Shown in pieces: positions 57,245 through 64,000 of a stretch of 64,000 bases of DNA (positions are counted from its first letter, which is position 1; each line of letters opens with the position of its first letter). Both the position numbers and the translations under genes were made by a program. Below the pieces are notes generated by a model. The model did not search any database, was not told the DNA's origin, and saw only the letters and a program-made list of their open reading frames with translations. This DNA is from RHKX01 sp963784885 (GTDB lineage: Bacteria > Actinomycetota > Thermoleophilia > Solirubrobacterales > 70-9): NCBI GenBank assembly GCA_963784885.1, contig CAWATA010000005.1:124001-188000 (forward strand). The letters run 5' to 3'.

Positions 57245-57709
57245 TCAGCGAGTCAGGATCGGATTCTTGGAAGCCCGCCAGTCGACCAGACCGGTGTTGC
57301 AGTGCGTACCCGGGCCCGCCAGCTCGCCCCTGATCTTGAACGAGCCGGACGCGCGCCCGCGGCGGCGGAGCTTTCCCGTCACCTTGCCGACCGGGTCGAG
57401 GGGAAGTCCGATCCAGTCGCCGCGCCCCTCGAAGCGACGCGACCTGACCCGCATCCCGCGGTCCAACAGCCAGCCGTCGGTGAGACCGGGAAGGGCATCG
57501 CGGCACTGGTAGGCGACGCGGGTGACCGTGAAATCGACAACGCGCTTGCGACCCGATGCCGAGCGAGTCAGCGAGAACCCGACCGAGCTCCCATCCTGTC
57601 CCTTCGCATCGCCGACATAGTCGAAGTTGGCCGCGAATCCGAACGACGACGGGGCGGCGCCCAGCGCCAAGAGTCCGAAGATGCAGAGTGACAGGGTCAA
57701 CAGCTTCAC
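57245..57709 (-). CDS. Small secreted protein of unknown function
   Basis: A 154-residue precursor from GTG 57709 (GGAGG site 7 nt upstream). The signal peptide is LTLSLCIFGLLALGAAPSSFG. The mature domain has two Cys (AYQCRDALP and GTHCNTG) and is Arg/Gly-rich with alternating strands, for example GKLRRRGRASGSFKIRGELAGPG. It resembles the other small secreted proteins of the window in design, but no clear sequence link is seen. Confidence 0.7.
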   Translation of the reverse strand: MKLLTLSLCIFGLLALGAAPSSFGFAANFDYVGDAKGQDGSSVGFSLTRSASGRKRVVDFTVTRVAYQCRDALPGLTDGWLLDRGMRVRSRRFEGRGDWIGLPLDPVGKVTGKLRRRGRASGSFKIRGELAGPGTHCNTGLVDWRASKNPILTR

Positions 57710-57740
57710 CGGGAACCTCCTCCGAGCTTGCCTCGCCACT

Positions 57741-57941
57741 CTATGCCCGATACTGCCGGCCCGCAACGCCGACGAGCGCACCCGACTGGTCGGCCGTGCT
57801 CTTCTCGTCTCCGAAGGCGACGGCAGCCGCGATGATCGCGACGATCCCGTAGAGGACGCCCTTGGCGACGAACCCCGCCCTGCCGAGGCGCTCGTGGATG
57901 TCGGACAGCTCTCCCCGGGCCAGTTCGGACGATCGTTCCAT
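57741..57941 (-). pseudogene. DUF1206 family remnant (first repeat only)
   Basis: The 66 codons include one DUF1206-type unit: ERLGRAGFVAKGVLYGIVAIIAAAVAFG followed by ADQSGALVGVAG. Complete proteins of this family have about 270 residues and three such two-helix units. Here the frame stops right after unit one (RQYRA) and the next gene begins 31 nt on. It could be a functional single-unit protein but looks like a 3'-deleted gene. Confidence 0.55.
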
Positions 57942-57977
57942 CGCGCCCTGTTACCCGAGGAGCGTGCTGCAGAAACC

Positions 57978-58003
57978 GTCGTCGGAGATCGTCGTCGGAG
58001 ATC
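57978..58003. repeat. 13-nt tandem direct repeat upstream of furA
   Basis: GTCGTCGGAGATC occurs twice in perfect tandem immediately before the furA operator region. It could be a regulator half-site pair or a recent slippage duplication. Confidence 0.5.
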
Positions 58004-58007
58004 CGAA

Positions 58008-58036
58008 CTTGATCGATTCAAGAAAACGGGTAGGCT
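58008..58036 (+). promoter_or_regulatory. furA promoter with FurA-type operator
   Basis: CTTGA-TCGAT-TCAAG (58008-58022) is an inverted repeat in an AT-rich patch. TTGATC (58009-58014), 16 nt and TAGGCT (58031-58036) give a promoter whose -10 ends 7 nt before the furA GTG, i.e. a leaderless transcript. In mycobacteria FurA binds a similar AT-rich site just upstream of its own leaderless start. Confidence 0.65.
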
Positions 58037-58043
58037 GGCGACG

Positions 58044-60735
<2,692 letters not shown>

Positions 60736-60740
60736 TGAAC

Positions 60741-60780
60741 AGCGTCTCGGGCCGGCCGACCCCGGGCCGGCCCGAGCGCT
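60741..60780 (+). terminator. Terminator hairpin downstream of katG
   Basis: A 12-bp perfect stem, CTCGGGCCGGCC (60746-60757) with GGCCGGCCCGAG (60765-60776), extended by four pairs past a bulged T, with a GACCCCG loop. It starts 5 nt after the katG stop and is followed by GGTTTCG. Confidence 0.75.
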
Positions 60781-60815
60781 AGGTTTCGCTCGAGCAATCC
60801 GGAAAGGAGCTTCGC

Positions 60816-62057
60816 ATCGACGGGCATTCCGAACCGGGGGGCCGGGGACCCGCCGAGCCCTACGCCAGCCGTGCTGACGCAAGCGCCGCCTTCGCGGCGC
60901 ACGTCAATCGGGGCAAGGTTCGGACCCTCGAGGCGATCGGGGTCGACATCGTCATCGGGGATCGTCGCGGCGCGCGGTTCCAGGATGCCTACAGCGGTCG
61001 CTGGTACTGGAACTGCCACTGCAACGGCGGCGTCTTCAACCTCGGCCATCGCAATCCCGCCGTCGTCGCGGCGGTGCGAGACGCTCTCGACCGGCTCGAC
61101 GTCGGAAACCACCACCTGATCAGCGGGCATCGGGCGCACCTCGCCGAGCAACTGGCGGCGAGCACCGACGGCCTGCTGCCGTTCGCGGTCTTCACCCCGT
61201 CCGGAACCGAGTCGGTCGATCTCGCCTTGCGGCTGGCCCGGGCCCGGACCGGAAGGGCGGGCATCGTCGCCGCCCACGGCGCGTACCACGGCCTCAGCGG
61301 TTTCGCGCTCGCGGCCAGCGACCCGCGCTGGTTCGACCCCTTCGGCCCGGCTCCGCAGGGCTTCGCTCACGTCGCCTACAACGACGTGGATGCGATCCGC
61401 GAGGCGATCGGGCCGGATACGGCTGCGGTGATCCTCGAGTCGATCCCGGCGACCCTCGGCTTCCCCGCGCCTGCCCCCGGCTACCTGGCCGCCGTCGCCG
61501 ACGCCGCTCGCTCCGCGGGTGCGCTGCTCATCCTCGATGAGGTCCAGACCGGGCTCGGCCGGACCGGAACCCGCTGGTACTACGAGCAGGAGGCAGTCGA
61601 GCCCGACATGCTGATCACGGGCAAGGGGCTGGGAGGCGGTATCTACCCTGTCAGCGCGGTGCTGCTGCGGGCCGAGATCGAAGCGTTCTTCGACGACAAT
61701 CCCTTCGCTTACGTCTCGACCTTCGGCGGAGCCGAGATCGGCTGCATAGCCGCCTCCGCCGTCATGGACCAGATCGGGGAGCCGGACTTCCTGAGCCGGG
61801 TCGAACGGATCGGACGTCGCTTCGAAGAGGGGCTCGCAGGGATGCCGTTCGCGCTGCGTCGCTTCGGGCTGACCATGGGGCTCGCGTTCGACGACGAGAA
61901 CGGAGGGGTGCTGGCGGCGAAGCAGCTGATCGACGCCGGCGTCTTCGCCGTCTACGCCGAGCATGACCATTCCGTGACGCAGTTCAAGCCGCCGCTCGTC
62001 GTGTCCGAGGCCGAGGTCGACGAGATCGTCACCGCGGTCCGCGGCGCCCTGGGATGA
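60816..62057 (+). CDS. Class III PLP-dependent aminotransferase or phospho-lyase
   Basis: About 413 residues if the coding frame begins near 60816. The frame is open from a stop at 60780-60782, yet contains no ATG, GTG or TTG before 61074, while conserved N-terminal sequence (VNRGKVRTLEAIGVDIVIGD, AYSGRWYWNCHCNGGVFNLGHRNP) lies well upstream. A GGAAAGGAG site sits 6 nt before ATC 60816, hinting at a rare AUC start or a base error. PLP residues are FTPSGTESVDLAL, the Asp in LILDEVQTGLGRTG and the Schiff-base Lys in MLITGKGLGGGIYP. It is coupled (ATGA) to a kinase-like protein, so a phospho-lyase role is a possibility. Confidence 0.8.
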   Translation: MDGHSEPGGRGPAEPYASRADASAAFAAHVNRGKVRTLEAIGVDIVIGDRRGARFQDAYSGRWYWNCHCNGGVFNLGHRNPAVVAAVRDALDRLDVGNHHLISGHRAHLAEQLAASTDGLLPFAVFTPSGTESVDLALRLARARTGRAGIVAAHGAYHGLSGFALAASDPRWFDPFGPAPQGFAHVAYNDVDAIREAIGPDTAAVILESIPATLGFPAPAPGYLAAVADAARSAGALLILDEVQTGLGRTGTRWYYEQEAVEPDMLITGKGLGGGIYPVSAVLLRAEIEAFFDDNPFAYVSTFGGAEIGCIAASAVMDQIGEPDFLSRVERIGRRFEEGLAGMPFALRRFGLTMGLAFDDENGGVLAAKQLIDAGVFAVYAEHDHSVTQFKPPLVVSEAEVDEIVTAVRGALG

Positions 62058-62947
62058 GCTCCCGGGCCGTGTTGGAAGATGCCGATCTGAGGACGCTCGA
62101 CGGGATCGTCGATGAAGCGCTGACCGGCGGCCTGGAGAACGAACTGCCCGTGCTCGGATACGGGGAGATCTCACTCGTCCTCGGCTGGCCGCAGGCGAAG
62201 CCTCGGTTCGCCTGCAAGCGGATGCCCGCATTTCCCTCCCGGGCCGCATTCGACTCCTACCGGCGAGCGATCGACGACTACGTGGGCGAGCTCGAGTCGG
62301 CCGGGATCGCCGTCGTGGCGACGGAGATGCGCGGAGTCGGTCGCGGAGATGGAACCGTCGTCGGCTACGTCGTCCAGCCGATCCTCGACGCCGGGACGCT
62401 CGCTCCGGCGATCCTCCACCGCACGGAACCTGACGACGGACATCCGCTGGTAGCCGGGATCGTCGAGGCGGCGGCTACGTCGATCTCCCCCCGCCTCGGG
62501 CTCGATGCCCAACTCTCGAACTGGGCGTGGGAGGACGATCGCCTGATCTACCTGGACGTCTCGACACCGATGCTCTGGGACGAGCGCGGGGTGTCTCGTC
62601 TCGATCTCGACCCGCTTGCACAGGCCTATCCGGCGGTCCTTCGTCCAGCGCTGCGCAGGCTCGTCGCGCCGCGGATTCTCGACGGCTACCGCAACCTCCG
62701 CGACGTCTTCCTTGATCTCACGGGGAACCTCCTGAAAGAGCGGCTCGAGTCGTGGCTGCCTGCGTTCCTCGCTGAGATCGACTCCCGGCTCGACGACGCT
62801 CTGGACGAGGAAGAGGTCCATCGTTACTACCGCTCGGATGCGCGCCTGTGGGCGATCCTGCTTCGCCTGCGCCGGATCGACCGAGCCTGGCGACTCAGGA
62901 CCGGCCGGACCTATCCGTTCCTGCTTCCCGGCCCGATTGAGCGCTGA
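62054..62947 (+). CDS. Kinase-like (APH-fold-like) protein, DUF6206-type, coupled to the PLP enzyme
   Basis: A 297-residue soluble protein. The order of segments resembles a phosphotransferase: GYGEISLVLGW (glycine-containing loop), FACKRMPAF (candidate nucleotide-binding Lys), VVGYVVQPIL (hinge-like strand), then LDAQLSNWAWEDDRLIYLDVSTPML, which parallels the catalytic-loop Asp/Asn and the metal Asp of aminoglycoside-phosphotransferase-like kinases. A helical C-terminus ends in RRIDRAWRLRTGRTYPF. I associate it with DUF6206 from memory only. Function as a kinase is inferred, not demonstrated. Confidence 0.6.
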   Translation: MSSRAVLEDADLRTLDGIVDEALTGGLENELPVLGYGEISLVLGWPQAKPRFACKRMPAFPSRAAFDSYRRAIDDYVGELESAGIAVVATEMRGVGRGDGTVVGYVVQPILDAGTLAPAILHRTEPDDGHPLVAGIVEAAATSISPRLGLDAQLSNWAWEDDRLIYLDVSTPMLWDERGVSRLDLDPLAQAYPAVLRPALRRLVAPRILDGYRNLRDVFLDLTGNLLKERLESWLPAFLAEIDSRLDDALDEEEVHRYYRSDARLWAILLRLRRIDRAWRLRTGRTYPFLLPGPIER

Positions 62948-62995
62948 ATCGAGCGCCCGCGGTCGTCGGCGCCGAGCGCTCCGCCCCGAGCCCGC

Positions 62996-63769
62996 CTATG
63001 GACCGGCGGCGGGCGGGCGGTTCATCTCGCCGAGCAGGTCGACGAGTGGGGTGTCCGGCACCTTGATGATGCCTCGCGTCGGGCGGTCGAGGTCGGCAGT
63101 CACGAACAGCAGGAATGCGACGAGCGCCGATGCGAGGAAGACGGCGGGCGCGCCCCGGCCGACCATCGCCAGATACCCGGCCAGCAGGGCGAGGGCGATA
63201 CAGGCGCCGGCGACCTCGAGCCAGAGCACCGCGCTCGGCACGCGGTTGTTGAGCGAGGCGATCCGCGAGGCCTGGGCGTCGATCATCTCATTCAGAGTCT
63301 CCACGTACAGCTTCGGGGCGGTGCCGATCGGCGCATCCCTCACTGCGACATCCGCGAGGTTCCAGAGCCGGCTCTGCAGCACCAGCTCCTCGGCGGCGGC
63401 CGCCGTCTCCCGCTCGCTGCCGGGCACGTTGTCGGTCACGTTCACGGCCATCTCGGTGTAGTGCTCGAGCAGATCCAGCGACCGGGTGCGGACGGGCTCT
63501 TCCAGCATCTGGGCCCGCAGGTAGGTAGTCCCGATCGCGTTCGCCTCCGTGACCAGCGTCGCCCGTCGCTCCTCGTAGCGGGAGAGGGCGAGTGAGAGCC
63601 CGAACGCGAGGATCAGCCCGACGACTCCGAGCAGGGCGCCCTGCAGGACCCCGAACGACTCTCCGAGCCCCTCGGACAGGTGACGGGCCCTGCGGCCCAG
63701 GTAGGCGCCGAGCAGAGTCGACCCGAAGGTGAGCGCGAGCAGAACGATCGCAAGCGTGGCTGTCGACAT
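62996..63769 (-). CDS. DUF4239 (bestrophin-like) membrane protein
   Basis: A 257-residue protein: two N-terminal helices (about 4-24 and 42-63) are followed by a soluble helical segment with YEERRATLVTEANAIGTTYLRAQML, and two C-terminal helices (about 183-203 and 206-226). The EANAIGTTYLRA segment is diagnostic for DUF4239. The family is related to bestrophin-like channels in topology; its role is unknown. It is convergent with the kinase-like gene. Confidence 0.82.
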   Translation of the reverse strand: MSTATLAIVLLALTFGSTLLGAYLGRRARHLSEGLGESFGVLQGALLGVVGLILAFGLSLALSRYEERRATLVTEANAIGTTYLRAQMLEEPVRTRSLDLLEHYTEMAVNVTDNVPGSERETAAAAEELVLQSRLWNLADVAVRDAPIGTAPKLYVETLNEMIDAQASRIASLNNRVPSAVLWLEVAGACIALALLAGYLAMVGRGAPAVFLASALVAFLLFVTADLDRPTRGIIKVPDTPLVDLLGEMNRPPAAGP

Positions 63770-63873
63770 GTCGAAGAGAATCGGCGGGAACCTCGGCGGA
63801 CAGCATCGCCGCCCGGGCGGACGCCCACGTCACTCCGATCGGATGACGTTCGCGATCGCCTCGCGGCAACGGC

Positions 63874-64000
63874 TCAGCGCCAGGCGAACACCGGCTCCTC
63901 GACGTGGTCGACCCTCTCCCCCGCCCGGCCGAGCAGCGCGACCTGGCGCAACTGCAGCAGCAGCGCCCCGGTCGGAGCGTGGATCAGGTCGTTGCCGAGC
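63874..64000 (-). CDS. C-terminal fragment of an unrecognised protein, cut by the window edge
   Basis: The last 41 codons of a minus-strand gene are visible (LGNDLIHAPTGALLLQLRQV ... EEPVFAWR, stop TGA at 63874-63876). The frame is open to the window end. Nothing identifies the family. The gap to the DUF4239 start (63770-63873) holds no other gene. Confidence 0.5.
   Translation of the reverse strand, partial: LGNDLIHAPTGALLLQLRQVALLGRAGERVDHVEEPVFAWR

Noticed and set aside
62948..62995. GAGCGC...GCGCTC arms between the kinase-like and DUF4239 genes as another copy of the convergent palindrome family
   Set aside because: The arms do not share the GTGGGYCAT core; it may still act as an ordinary terminator.

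Overview
The window is very GC-rich bacterial chromosome with short intergenic gaps, ATGA/GTGA-coupled operons and many GTG/TTG starts. The gene set points to a high-GC actinobacterium, most likely Thermoleophilia (Solirubrobacterales-like): a FurA-KatG pair, a split LigD ligase/polymerase set, DUF3159, a stand-alone PolA-type 5'-3' exonuclease, a c-di-AMP riboswitch in front of an Rpf-like gene, and many starts with a TAnnnT box 6-8 nt upstream (leaderless transcripts). This placement is inferred from gene content. I see no rRNA, tRNA, CRISPR array, insertion sequence, phage or integration site.

Layout. 1-4.8 kb: flippase-like membrane protein (cut by the window edge), TetR, a NodI/NodJ-type ABC exporter whose ATPase carries a one-base frameshift, a DksA/TraR zinc finger, a SprT-like metalloprotease (also apparently frameshifted) and a 5'-3' exonuclease. 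4.8-14.5 kb: SCP2-hydrolase fusion, YciI protein, GT-C-like membrane protein, DUF3159, secreted lipase, ABC-F ATPase, membrane protein and two universal stress proteins. 14.6-20.6 kb: lipocalin-like protein and SDR, L,D-transpeptidase, cold-shock protein, YcaQ-type glycosylase, crotonase remnant, DAHP synthase and a small secreted protein. 20.6-28.2 kb: HD-GYP protein, STAS protein, hydrolase, the split LigD cluster, a berberine-bridge-type oxidase and an SRPBCC protein. 28.2-37.2 kb: envelope functions (YjbQ, TatA, FAD oxidase, YihY/BrkB, Rpf-like protein under a c-di-AMP riboswitch, SpoIID/LytB, OafA-type acyltransferase with SGNH domain, and a second SGNH protein with a small membrane partner). 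37.2-44.4 kb: SDR, archease-like protein, acyltransferase, two small secreted proteins, methyltransferase, enoyl-CoA hydratase, zinc peptidase and aldo/keto reductase. 43.8-47.4 kb: TetR diverging from two tandem paralogous secreted proteins with six shared cysteines and no family I recognise. 47.4-52.6 kb: metabolic genes and a second LigD-type polymerase. 52.6-57.2 kb: FAD oxidase-TetR operon diverging from a cytochrome P450, then a class III cyclase. 57.2-60.8 kb: small secreted protein, DUF1206 remnant and furA-katG. 60.8-64 kb: a class III PLP enzyme coupled to a kinase-like protein, a DUF4239 membrane protein and a partial gene.

Themes are envelope remodelling (peptidoglycan, acylation, secreted proteins), oxidative stress, end-joining repair pieces and TetR-controlled catabolic or export operons. 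The best candidates for something undescribed are the TetR/tandem six-cysteine secreted pair, the PLP-enzyme/kinase-like pair, a palindrome family restricted to convergent gene junctions, and two mini-ORFs whose stop overlaps the next gene's start. Two single-base frameshifts and one missing start codon suggest either sequence errors or real decay.
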